Part shown: in pieces, positions 45,342-56,405 of the stretch | Layout of the letters: every line of letters starts with the position of its first letter | Position numbering within the stretch: the stretch's first letter is position 1 | Assembly: GCA_040954595.2 (NCBI GenBank) | Contig: CM082584.2 | Span: 2,046,001 to 2,110,000 of the forward strand | From: Balanoglossus misakiensis | Lineage: Eukaryota; Hemichordata | Length of the DNA stretch: 64,000 bases | Direction: 5' to 3' | Made by a program: the position numbers and the translations under genes | The notes under the pieces: generated by a model | What the model saw: only the letters and a program-made list of their open reading frames with translations | What the model was told of the DNA's origin: nothing | The model's database searches: none

Positions 45342-46738
45342 ACAGGCATAATTTTGAATGATAAAGCGAAACTGATTCAAATTTTAAAATCAAGATGGCC
45401 ACCATTCAATGTGTATTGAGAAAATTTGAAGTATTTTTATTTTTGAGAAAGCAAATTTTTTTCTGTTTTCAAAGTGACTCTTCCCACATTTTAATACTAA
45501 AAATATAAAGATATGTCGACCACCTAAATAGCATGTCTGCAAAATGTGAATGGTGATGTCTGTATTAGTTTATAATTCAAAATTAAGAAAATAGTTTCTC
45601 AATCCTAATATGAATGATCTTGAAGTGACAACTTGTGTACATAGAAAAAAGATGTTGAGAGTGTGTTCAATGTAATTGAAAGCAAGAAGTGTATGACAAC
45701 CTCTCTTAAATTGCATATTCTTGGTTAGTCATTTGCTTTTGGGAAATAGTACACATCAAAACTGAAGTCCAGAACATTACACAAAATCATTGTGAACATG
45801 TTCTTAACAAGTGTTTCAGATTTCTGCTTAAACTTATTGGAATTATTGTTAGTGCAATTTGAAACAAACTAACTCTTTACAAACTAATTTGGCTTTACAA
45901 ATCAGAGACATTGTATACTGACAGGATATGTATGTTTCAGCTTTTTTGGCTCAAAATGAACATCTGCAAAACATAGAGTGAATTTCCTAAATCTGTCAAC
46001 AAACAAAAGTAATGTTTCTACTGAAGATATTGATGATCAGGATTAAAAATATTACTGTACAGCTTTTTGGTGAAAACAATAATTTGAATAAAAAATGTTG
46101 CAACAAATCACAAAAATCACTAGAATTTTTAAAAAATCAACTTTATTTTGCTATAATGGTCATTGATGTCATTAGCTGCAGTTTGTAAACTCAACATGAC
46201 AATTTCTTAGTTGTCACTTTCTCATAATTGTAATTGACTCACTTTATTTGCATGTGTCTCCATCCTGTGAAGCTGACATGACATCATGTTCCTTAGAGTG
46301 ATTTAATTTGTAATTAACCATTACATACACTTCAAATAGGTCAGTATCTGCAGGATGGTCTTGTACTGTATTTGGGTAATTCACTTTCTGTTATCTCATG
46401 CTAGATCTATGTCACAGATTCCATTCATTTATCTTTAGTTGTGTCACCTGTTGGTAGCTGTTTCTGCAATCACCATCTCCTCGTTGTACAGCCTGGTTAT
46501 TGAGAAGACAGTAATGGTGGAGGGTGGTTTGGTGTATTGGCTTTGATTTCTCTGCAGGGCTTATAACAGTATGTGTGTACGGAACCTTTTCCTTGCACAC
46601 ACACATTACGTTACTCAGTTAAATTTCTCAGACATTGCAACAAGTTCCATGGAAATACTGCCATCGTTTGCCATACTAATCAGAAATTGATATACTGACG
46701 TCACAATGGTCTGCTTCAGAGATGTTGATGTCATCATC

Positions 46739-47161
46739 TTAAGATGTAAGATGTAGATTAGCCATGTCACCTTCAACATCATGATGATCAGCTGACACAC
46801 CAAGTTTTCGGAACATCTCATGTATTTCTTCTCTGGCAGCGTAGACATCACAACTTTCTTGCTCAAAATTTTTAACCAGGTTGGAAAAATTGCTCTTACA
46901 GAATTTCTTATCTGCAGTTGGCTGTTGGCCTGCACGTTGTTGTCCTCCACAGCCCTTGGACCAAACAGATAAAGCATGTTGTGTTGGGGATTGAATCAAT
47001 GCACTGTATTGCCATGAATCCACCTCCATGCGAGGGATCCCCATCAAGTCTGCCATAGCCCTGTAGTCATTGCCGGATAAACGGATGATATCCATGATAT
47101 TAGAAAATATCTTGAGGGCATCCTTCAGCATCCACTTGACATCACTTTCATATCCACTGTG
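46739..47161 (-). CDS. Death-domain tail in frame after a TGA (ROCO/DAPK-like gene)
   Basis: This continues the reading frame of the exon at 47162-47998 beyond a TGA (47162-47164), adding about 140 aa to a TGA/TAA-type end near 46739. LKIFSNIMDII, GNDYRAMADLMGIPRMEVDS and SPTQHALSVWSKGC give the six-helix Death-domain pattern found at the C-terminus of DAPK proteins. A second conserved segment (EEIHEMFRKLGVSADHHD) ends the protein. The domain looks intact, so either the TGA is a recent lesion, it is read through, or the domain belongs to an alternative exon. I see no acceptor immediately after the TGA. Confidence 0.65.
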   Translation of the reverse strand, partial: HSGYESDVKWMLKDALKIFSNIMDIIRLSGNDYRAMADLMGIPRMEVDSWQYSALIQSPTQHALSVWSKGCGGQQRAGQQPTADKKFCKSNFSNLVKNFEQESCDVYAAREEIHEMFRKLGVSADHHDVEGDMANLHLTS

Positions 47162-47998
47162 TCAGAGGATGGTTGTATCATACCCAGCACAAAGAAAGTC
47201 AGTAGCTGCTTCTGAAATCACCATCTCCTCGTTGTACACCTTCTCATTCCTCTCTTCTGCTTCCCGAATTTGCTTCAATGTATAGAATGTGACATCTTCA
47301 GGGTTGCGATGGATTCGAAGAGAATCTGAACTCAACACGTGGATGTCAAGTCTTGTACCAGGACAGCAGATCTCTAACACTTCATAGACAATATCAGTTA
47401 TTGTCTCTAATAATTTGTAGCACTCGCCGATTTCCTCTTCTTTCTCTGCTCTAACACAAACATGGATAGCTCTCCAACCTTTTGTCATATACACCAAGCC
47501 TTCTGCATTGTGACACACTTTGATGCCATTTTTCCATATACCACTTGTCCGTCGGTTGATCTTTCGGAAATGGCGTTCTATTCGGGCGTTAAGTCGGGGA
47601 GAAAATCCTGGCGAGAAACTATCAGCATCATCTCTGCATTGGAACCGTCTACCATAGTAAATCTTCTTAGTAGCATCCTGTTTCCACTGATTTGCAGGCA
47701 TATCTGTGTCCAACAACTCAGGTATTACATACCCAGTTACAGTATTGGATTCAGAAATGACCTCATAGAGAAGGGCAAACTCTTTGAGAAGATTTATCAG
47801 CAAATCAATATCTGCCAGACCATGGAAAACTTCCTCAATTTCGCTTCTCATATGTAAGGACTTCCGCGGCAAGCGGTTTGCAAACTGCTCAAATATTTCA
47901 GGAGCCAGCATGGTACCGAATATTCTAGAACATAACCATTGGGGATCAAGAACAATGACGTCATCTGAATCTGGTAGGGTACTCTCGATTTGGAACAT
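47162..47998 (-). CDS. Terminal COR-domain exon of a ROCO/DAPK-like protein
   Basis: The exon opens after the acceptor TTTATTCACAG (AG at 47999-48000) and is open for 278 codons. VIVLDPQWLCSRIFGTMLAP is the start of the COR region that follows Roc GTPase domains in DAPK1-like and other ROCO proteins, where it acts in dimerisation. FALLYEVI...GYVIPELL, IYYGRRFQC, GFSPRLNARI and KVCHNAEGLVYMTKGWRAIHV follow in the family order. Upstream exons (kinase or ankyrin, Roc) are not visible. They should lie at higher coordinates, where a retrotransposon now sits, or beyond the window. The exon ends at an in-frame TGA, with a Death domain following in the same frame. Confidence 0.75.
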   Translation of the reverse strand: MFQIESTLPDSDDVIVLDPQWLCSRIFGTMLAPEIFEQFANRLPRKSLHMRSEIEEVFHGLADIDLLINLLKEFALLYEVISESNTVTGYVIPELLDTDMPANQWKQDATKKIYYGRRFQCRDDADSFSPGFSPRLNARIERHFRKINRRTSGIWKNGIKVCHNAEGLVYMTKGWRAIHVCVRAEKEEEIGECYKLLETITDIVYEVLEICCPGTRLDIHVLSSDSLRIHRNPEDVTFYTLKQIREAEERNEKVYNEEMVISEAATDFLCAGYDTTIL

Positions 47999-48399
47999 CT
48001 GTGAATAAACAATGGGGAAAAATACTTATGTTTTGAGACATTTATTCAAATGAAATTGTGCATATATCTTAGTGACACACATACCAGTATGTAGATGTGT
48101 GCATGGCTGATCATACATAGGGAAACCGCGAAACCCAGGCCAAGTCTAGCCTTGCCTGGCCAAACCATCTCGGCTATAGTGATCGAAAAAAAACTCATCA
48201 ACGCCACAATATTGCCACTGGTGATTTAGGAACAATGTCAGGGCTATACCCACACTAGTGACACACATGGACCACAAAAACATGTTTATAGCAGAGGGCC
48301 TTTTCTGGGTTTTTTTCTCAGTCTTGAATCCCTGTCTAGATCCTCAGCAAAAGGCTCTGTCAAGCCTTTCACCCTCAGATCCCTCTTAAGAGAACCCAG

Positions 48400-48696
48400 C
48401 CTGTGATTGGAACTGCGCTGAGTACTACAGCTGGCCTCCAAGGCGCAAGACCGTGGCGTGTATGTACACTTTTCGTGTCCCGGCTGAATCCAGCAACAAC
48501 ATGTGAAAATGTTGAGCGCTATGCTGCAGACAAATTTGATGTAGGTGTGAACTGTACAAAACTGAAAACAAAGTATGATATGTATGCTTCTTTTATGGTT
48601 GAATTATCTGATGTAGACATTAGAGTTGCCCTTGATCCTGTAAATTGGCCTCAGGATACTCTTGTAAGAAAATACTATAAATCTCAGACGCCATGA
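48400..48696 (+). pseudogene. C-terminal part of non-LTR retrotransposon ORF1
   Basis: VIGTALSTTAGLQGARP, LFVSRLNPATTCENVERY, then YASFMVELSD and DPVNWPQDTLVRKYY match the C-terminal RRM/gag-like segment of ORF1 in CR1/L2-like elements as I know them. The element is 5'-truncated about here, next to a TTAA-MITE fragment (48366-48395). Its stop TGA overlaps the ORF2 start as ATGA (48693-48696), a known reinitiation layout. Confidence 0.7.
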
Positions 48697-50309
48697 CAAA
48701 ACGCAAAAATAGTTTACGGATTGTGTCATTTAACTGTCGCTCTGTGAAATCAAGCTTTCATTCTGTGTATGAATTATGTGAAACCCATGATATCTGTCTT
48801 TTACAAGAACACTGGCTTGCTAAGGAAGAGCTGTCAATTTTACATGACATACATCTGGATTTTATGTCATTCGGAGTATCTGCTTTTGATTCGTCTGAAC
48901 TCCGTATTGGTAGACCGTACGGGGGGGTTGCAATTCTTTGGCGTAGATCGCTTGGCAAACTTGCCAGTATTGTTGAGTTTGCTGATAGTCGCTTGCTTGG
49001 TTTAGTTTTAGAAAATGATACTGACAAACTTGTTATTGTAAACTGTTATTTGCCCACCAATACTAATGATAATTTTGAAGTGTTCAGTGAGTACTTGGCG
49101 AAAATCAATTCCATTGTTTCTGATATTAACACTGGGAATGTCTTTTTTATTGGTGACTGGAATGCTGATGTAACTACTGATACAGGCTTTGGCCGTGAGT
49201 TGATGGAGCATTGTGAGCAATTTGGTTACATCGTTTCTGATGTTGAGCTGCTAGGCAGGGATTCTGGTACGTTTACTTAGATTAGCGATGCTCATGGCAG
49301 TACTTCATGGATTGACCACTGTGTTACCACTGAAGTTTCTCATAGCAATGTTCTTTCAAGTTCGAGCCTTTGCAATGTTGTTGACTCCGACCATATTCCT
49401 GTTTCAATAGAGGTTCATTTCAACACTTCTGCTGATGAAAGCTTCAGCAGTAGTTCCTTCAAGCAATGTAATTTTCGAGTTGATTGGAAAAAAATTGTCA
49501 CAGCAGAATATATCCGCCTACACCCTTGTACCAAAGCCAAGATTGATAAGATTAATTTATCCGAACAGTTATTCTGCACTAATGTGAACTGTACAGACCC
49601 TTCGCATTTACAGGCAATTGATACTTGTTATAGTAGTATTGTGGACGCATTGAATTGTGCTGCAAAATATACCATTAGGGGTAAGTTTCACCAGAAAGTT
49701 CATGTTGTACCTGGCTGGAACGATTTTGTAAAAGAAAGTCACGACTATGCCCGTTCCATGTTTTTTATTATGGGTTAATGGGGGTAAACCTAAACAAGGC
49801 CCGCTTTTTGAAACCATGAAATCTTTCAGAGCTCGTTTTAAGTATGCTTTACGTGCTTGTAAAAAGATTGAGAATCAAAATAGGGCTGACAAGATGGCTG
49901 ACAATTTATGCTGCCACAAACAGAACGACTTCTGGAAGGAAGTCAGAAAGCAAACTAGCAGAAAAACGCCACTTTCTGACACTGTAGGTGGAGCGACTGG
50001 TGAGAGTGAAATTGCAATTATGTGGCACAAGCATTTCAGTGATATTTTGAATTCTGTCCAGGCTCAGACTGGTAAAAATGACATCGAGGAGAAAATGAAG
50101 TATGTTAACTTTTCTTCTGATATGTATGTTTCTGAAGACGAAGTAATTTCTGCTATACACAAGTTACCTGACGACAAGACAGCTGGCATTGACAATATTT
50201 CAGCTGAGCACCTCAAATTCTCAGACTCCTCTATTTTACCATTTTGACTTGTTGTATTAATGCTATGATTGTTCATGGTTACCTGCCAACTGAGGCTATC
50301 AAAGTTATT
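48693..50309 (+). pseudogene. Non-LTR retrotransposon ORF2: endonuclease and start of reverse transcriptase
   Basis: An APE-type endonuclease leads: IVSFNCRSVKSSF, LLQEHWL, VNCYLPTN, FIGDWNADV, then WIDHCV and SDHIPVSIEV (the SDH catalytic motif). There is a TAG at 49278, a frameshift at about 49765 and another at about 50240. The RT N-terminus (VISAIHKLPDDKTAGIDNIS, then GYLPTEAIKVI) is reached at 50309, where a 10.4-kb insertion starts. The family is probably in the CR1/L2/Jockey group. Confidence 0.85.
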
Positions 50310-50590
50310 AGGGCCCAAGCGCATACCAGCGCTTGGGCCCTATTGGTTTCGTTGGGGTTTTTCTGTCTTTAGGGCCCAAGCGCATACCAGCGCTTGGGCC
50401 CTATTGGTTTCGTTGGGGTTTTTCTGTCTTTCTTTAGGGCCCAAGCGCATACCAGCGCTTGGGCCCTATTGGTTTCGTTGGGGTTTTTAGGGCCCAAGCG
50501 CAAGCAAGCGCTTGGGCCCTATTGGTTTCGTTGGGGTTTTTAGGGCCCAAGCGCGCGCAAGCGCTTGGGCCCTATTGGTTTCGTTGGAAT
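50310..50590 (+). repeat. Five tandem GC-rich hairpin heads
   Basis: AGGGCCCAAGCGC, a 6-nt loop and GCGCTTGGGCCCT, then ATTGGTTTCGTTGGGGTTTTT. Heads start at 50310, 50371, 50436, 50489 and 50542. Loops vary (ATACCA, AAGCAA, GCGCAA) while stems stay perfect. Head lengths differ by the T/C-rich tail (TTTTT, or TTTTTCTGTCTTT with an optional CTTT). Confidence 0.95.
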
Positions 50591-52709
50591 TTTTCTTTCT
50601 TTATTCTCCTGTCAATTCTTCGGCCAACTAAATCTCTGAAACTACTGCAGGTACACTGCTCAAACTTACTACAGTGGTCAAGGTCAATGAGTAGATGTGC
50701 AGTGGCTCGTGAATATTTAATTAGTCACGTGACCTGGCGGCCATATTGGATTTTCTGAAAAAATGTAAATGACTTCTTCTCAAAAACTACAAGGCAAATC
50801 AAGTTCAAATTTGGTACATAGTACACATGGCCTCTGCCCAACAAAGTTTGATAATAAGATCTCGAGCGGTCACGTGACTTTGGCCGCCATATTGGATTTT
50901 CGAAAAATCCAACTAAAACTTCAAAAATCTTCTTCTCAAGAACCGGCGATAACCGAGTCGCGGGATTTGGGGTATGTGGTCACCTAACTGATGTCTATCA
51001 AGTTTGATAAGAAGCATTGTGATTGGTCGAAGATTATGGCGGCCATATTGGATTTTCGAAAAACCATAGTAAAACTGCAAAAATCTTCTTCTCCAGAACG
51101 GGCGATAACTGAGTCGCAAGATTCGGGGAGTATGGTCACTACACTGATGTCTATCCAGTTTGCAAAGAGCATTGTGATTGGTCGAAGATTATGGCGGCCA
51201 TATTGGATTTTGTAAAAAGCAGTGAAAACTTGAAATTCCTTTTCCTAGTCTAAAAATTGATAGCATACAAATTTTTTTCATGGATATCAATCGTCATATG
51301 ACTAAAATATGTTACAAATTTTTGGCGATTTTTCACATGACCTTTGACCTACTTTTCACACGATATTATTTCTGCATATCTATTTTCTGGCTAACCTATA
51401 GGGCTAGACGTTTGGTTTTTGATGCATGTGGATTAGTGTGTGATCAAAATATTTTGCTACTTTTCATGACCCCTTTGACCTCTGTTGACCTCATTAATTA
51501 TGTGCATCGCTAATTACAAGCGAACCAATAAAGCTAGTGGTTTGGTTTTTGTTGGAAATGGACCAGAATGGGGTCAATTTTTTTTGCCCAAATGTTGCAT
51601 GACCTCTGGTGACCTTTGACCTACTTTCGCATATCTTAGCATCCAGAGCAGATACAGCCTTGGCATTTGGCAGGATGGGACGAAAATGTAAAGCCACATT
51701 TTTGGGTCACCTGTGACACCTGCTGACCTCATTAAATATGCACATACCTAATTACAGACGAACCAATAGAGCTAGAGTTTTGGTTTTTGTTGGACATGGA
51801 CAAATATGGGTCAAAAAAATTTCCCAAAATTTAGATGACCTCAGGTGCCCTTTTACCTACTTTACTCTATTTCTGCAGCAAAAATACATACGTCCTTGTT
51901 ATGTCATGAGATAAAAAACATGATAGAGCATTCTGTTTCTTCTCATTCATACTGTGCATATGTAATTCAAGATCAGCGCTTGGGCCCGACAATGCTGCTT
52001 GCAGCTTTAATTCTTTCTTTCTTTCTTTCTTTCTTTCTTTATTCTCCTGTCCATTTTTTATCGCTCTAGATCTCAGACACCGCTGCAGGTACAGTTCTCA
52101 AACTTGCTACAGTGGTCAAGGTCAATGAGTAGTCGTGCATTGAACCCATGAATTTTTAATTAGTCACGTGACATGGCGGCCATATTGGATTTTCTGAAAA
52201 AATGCAAATCTCAGATCTCAGAAACTACAAGTCAGATTTACTTCAGATTTGGCGTGTTGGTAGTGTACCTTCTGCCCATCATTTTTGTAATTGGATATTT
52301 TGCTGTCAATGTTGCAGTTTTTTTGCTACAGTTGTTTTTCTGAAATCTGGTCAAAATTTCAAAAATCTTCTTCTCCAGAACCGGCGATAACGGAGTCACG
52401 CGGTTTGGGGTATGGGGTCACCTATCTGAGGTCTATCAAGTTTGCGAAGATCATTGTGATTGGTCGAAGATTATGGCGGCCATATTGGATTTTCGAAAAA
52501 CCATAGTAAAACTCCCAAAATCTTCTTCTCCAGAACGGGCATAACTGAGTCACAAGATTCGGGGAGTATGGTCACTACACTGATGTCTATCAAGTTTGCA
52601 AAGAACATCGTGATTGGTCGAAGATTATGGCGGCCATATTGGAATTTGTAAAAAGCATTGAAAAATTGAAATTCCTTTTTCTAGTCTAAAAATTGATAGC
52701 ATAGAAATT

Positions 52710-53300
52710 CTTTGTATGGATATCAATCGTCATGTGACTAAAATATGTTACAAATTTTTGGCGATTTTTCACATGACCTTTGACCTACTTTTCACATGTT
52801 ATTATTTCTGCATATCTAATTCCAGGCTAACCTATAGGGCTAGATGTTTGGTTTTTGATGCATGTGGATAAGTGTGTGATCAAAATATTTTGCTACTTTC
52901 CATGACCCCTTTGACCTCTGCTTACCTCATTAATTATGTGCATAGCTAATTACAGGCGAACCAATAGAGCTAGAGGTTTGGTTTTTGTTGGACATGGACC
53001 TGTATGGGATCAACATTTTTTGCCCAAATGTTGGGTGACCTCTGGTGACCTTTGACCTACTTTCGCATATCTAAGCATCCAGAGCAGATACAGCCATGGC
53101 ATTTTGACAGGATGGGACCAAAATGTAAAGCCACATTTTTGGGTCACCTGTGACACCTGCTGACCTCATTAAATATGCACATACCTAATTACAGGCGAAC
53201 CAATAGAGCTAGAGTTTTGGTTTTTGTTTGACATGGACCAGTATGGGTCAAAAAAATTTGCCCAAATGTTGGGTGACCTCAGGTGACCTTTGACCTACTT
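52710..53300 (-). promoter_or_regulatory. DR1 nuclear-receptor sites in the array (representative monomer)
   Basis: TGACCTTTGACCT at about 52776, 53048 and 53286 reads AGGTCAAAGGTCA on the minus strand. That is a perfect DR1 (two AGGTCA half-sites one base apart), the consensus for RXR heterodimers, HNF4 and COUP-TF. Most monomers carry three, so the two arrays hold roughly 25. Binding is not shown by sequence alone. Confidence 0.55.
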
Positions 53301-56300
53301 CACCCTATTTCAGCAGCAAAAATACACATGTCCTTGTTATGTCATGAGATAATACACCCGATAGAAAATTCTGTTTCTTCTCATTCATACTGTGCATATA
53401 TAATTCGAGACCAGCGCTTGGGCCCGACAATGCTGCTTGCAGCTTTAATTCTGTCTTTCTTTCTTTCTTTATTCTTCTGTCAATTCTTTGTCGCTCTAGA
53501 TCTCAGACACCGCTGCAGGTACACTTCTGAAACTTGCTACAGTGGTCAAGGTCAATGAGTAGTCGTGCATTGAACCCTTGAATTTTTAATTAGTCACGTG
53601 ACCTGGCGGCCATATTGGATTTTCTGGAAAAATGCAAATCTCAGATCTCAGAAACTACAAGTCAGATCGACTTCAAATTTGGTGTGCAGGTAGTCTACCT
53701 TCTACCCATCATTTTTGTAATTGGATATTTTGCTGTAAATGTTGCAGTTTTTTTGCTACAATTTTTTTTCTGAAATCTGGCTTAAATTTCAAAAATCTTC
53801 TTCTCCAGAACCGGTGATAACTGAGTCACGCGGTTTGGGGTATGTGGTCACCTAACTGATGTCTATCAAGTTTGCGAAGATCATTGTGATTGGTCGAAGA
53901 TTATGGCGGCCATATTGGATTTTCGAAAAACCATAGTAAAACTTCAAAAATCTTCTTCTCAAGAACGGGCGATAACCGAGTCACAAGATTTGGTGTGTGA
54001 GGTCATTCAACAGATGTCTATCAAGTTTGCGAAGGGGAATGTGATTGGTCGAAGATTATGGCGGCCATATTGGATTTTGTGAAAAACGATTAAAAAGTAA
54101 AAATTCCTTTTCTAGCCTAAAAATTGATAGCACAGAAATTCTTTTTATTGATATGAATCATCATATGACAAGAATAAGCTATAAATATTTTGGTAATTTT
54201 GGCAATGACCTTTGACCTACTTTTGACGCATCATTTTTCTGCATATCTAATTCCAGGCTAACCAATAGGGCTATAAGTTTGGTTTTTGATGTATGTGGAT
54301 TTGTATGTGATCAAAAAATTTTGCTACTTTTCATGACCCCTTTGACCTCTGGTGACCTCATTAAATATGCGCATACCTAATTAATGATGAACCAATAGAC
54401 CTAGAGGTTTTGTTTTTGTTATACATAGACCAGTATGGGGTCAAAATATTTTGCCCAAATGTTGGGTGACCTCGGGTGACCTTTGACCTACTTTTGCATA
54501 TCTCGACATCCACAGCAGATACAGCCTTGGCGTTTGGAGGTATGGAGCCATAATGAAAAGCCAAAGTTTTGGGTCACCTGTGACACCTGCTTAACTCATT
54601 ATTTATGTGCATACCTAATTCCGGGCTAACCAAAAGGGCTAGAGGTCTGGTTTTTGTTGGACATGGACCACTATGGGTCAAAATTTTCTGCCCAAATTGT
54701 GGGTGACATCTGGGTGACCTTTGACCTACTTAACACTATGTCAACACCAAACATGGATATAACCTTGATATTTCATGGGGTAAAACAGCATTATGTTTCT
54801 ACTCATTAATTATGTGCATATCTAATAATCAGATCAGATAATAGAGCTTGGGCCCGGACAATGCTGCTTGCAGCTTTAATTCCTTCTTTATTCTTGTGTC
54901 ATTTCTTTGTCGCTCTAGATCTCAGACACCGCTGCAGGTACACTTCTCAAACTTGCTACAGTGGTCAAGGTCAATGGGTAGTCGTGCATTGAACTCTTGA
55001 ATTTTTAATTAGTCACGTGACATGGCGGCCATATTGGATTTTCTGAAAAAATGCAAATCTCAGATCTCAGAAACTACAAGTCAGATCGACTTCAAATTTG
55101 GTGTGCAGGTAGTCTACCTTTTACCCATCATTTTTGTAATTGGATATTTTGCTGTAAATGTTGCAGTTTTTTTGCTACAATTTTTTTTCTGAAATCTGGC
55201 TTAAATTTCAAAAATCTTCTTCTCCAGAACCGGTGATAACCGAGTGACGCGGTTTGGGGTATGTGGTCACCTAACTGATGTCTATCAAGTTTGATAAGAA
55301 GCATTGTGATTGGTCGAAGATTATGGCGGCCATATTGGATTTTCGAAAAACCATAGTAAAACTGCAAAAATCTTCTTCTCCAGAACGGGCGATAACTGAG
55401 TCGCAAGATTCGGGGAGTATGGTCACAACACTGATGTCTATCAAGTTTGCAAAGAGCATTGTGATTGGTTGAAGATTATGGCGGCCATATTGGATTTTGT
55501 AAAAAGCAGTGAAAAATTGAAATTCCTTTTCCTAGTCTAAAAATTGACAGCATACAAATTCTTTTCATGGATATCAATCATCATATGACTAAAATATGTT
55601 ACAAATTTTTGGCGATTTTTCACATGACCTTTGACCTACTTATCACGCGTTATTATTTCTGCATATCTAATTCCAGGCTAACCTATAGGGCTAGACTTTT
55701 GGTTTTTGATGCATGTGGATTAGTGTGTGATCAAAATATTTTGCTACTTTTCATGACCCCTTTGACCTCTGCTGACCTCATTAATTATGTACATAGCTAA
55801 TTACAGGCGAACCAATAAAGCTAGAGGTTTCGTTTTTGTTGGACATGGACCAGTATGGGATCAAAATTTTTTGCCCAAATGTTGGGTGACCTCTGGTGAC
55901 CTTTGACCTTCTTTCGCATATCTCAGCATCCAGAGCAGATACAGCCTTGGCATTTTGTAGGATGGGACCAGAATGTAAAGCCACATTTTTGGGTCACCTG
56001 TGACACCTGCTGACCTCATTAAATATGCACATACCTAATAACATCCGAACCAAAAGAGCTAGAGTTTTGGTTTTTGTTGGACATGGACCAGTATGGGTAA
56101 AAAAAAATTGCCCAAATGTTGGGTGACCTTAGGTGACCTTTGACCTACTTCACCCTATTTCAGCAGCAACAATATATACATCCTTGTTATGTCATGAGAT
56201 AATACATCCGTTAGAAAATTCTGTTTCTTCTCATTCATACTGTGCATATATAATTCAAGATCAGCGCTTGGGCCCGACAATGCTGCTCGCAGCTTTAATT

Positions 56301-56405
56301 AGGGCCCAAGCGCATACCAGCGCTTGGGCCCTATTGGTTTCGTTGGGGTTTTTAGGGCCCAAGCGCATACCAGCGCTTGGGCCCTATTGGTTTCGTTGGG
56401 GTTTT
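56301..56405 (+). repeat. Two internal hairpin heads between monomers 4 and 5
   Basis: AGGGCCCAAGCGCATACCAG at 56301 and 56354, directly after the monomer end TTTAATT. Their presence inside the array shows that heads mark the start of an independent insertion or copying event. Confidence 0.9.

Noticed and set aside
47162-47164. Selenocysteine codon at the TGA
   Set aside because: ROCO/DAPK proteins are not known selenoproteins, and I did not identify a SECIS-type element. Nonsense mutation or readthrough is simpler.
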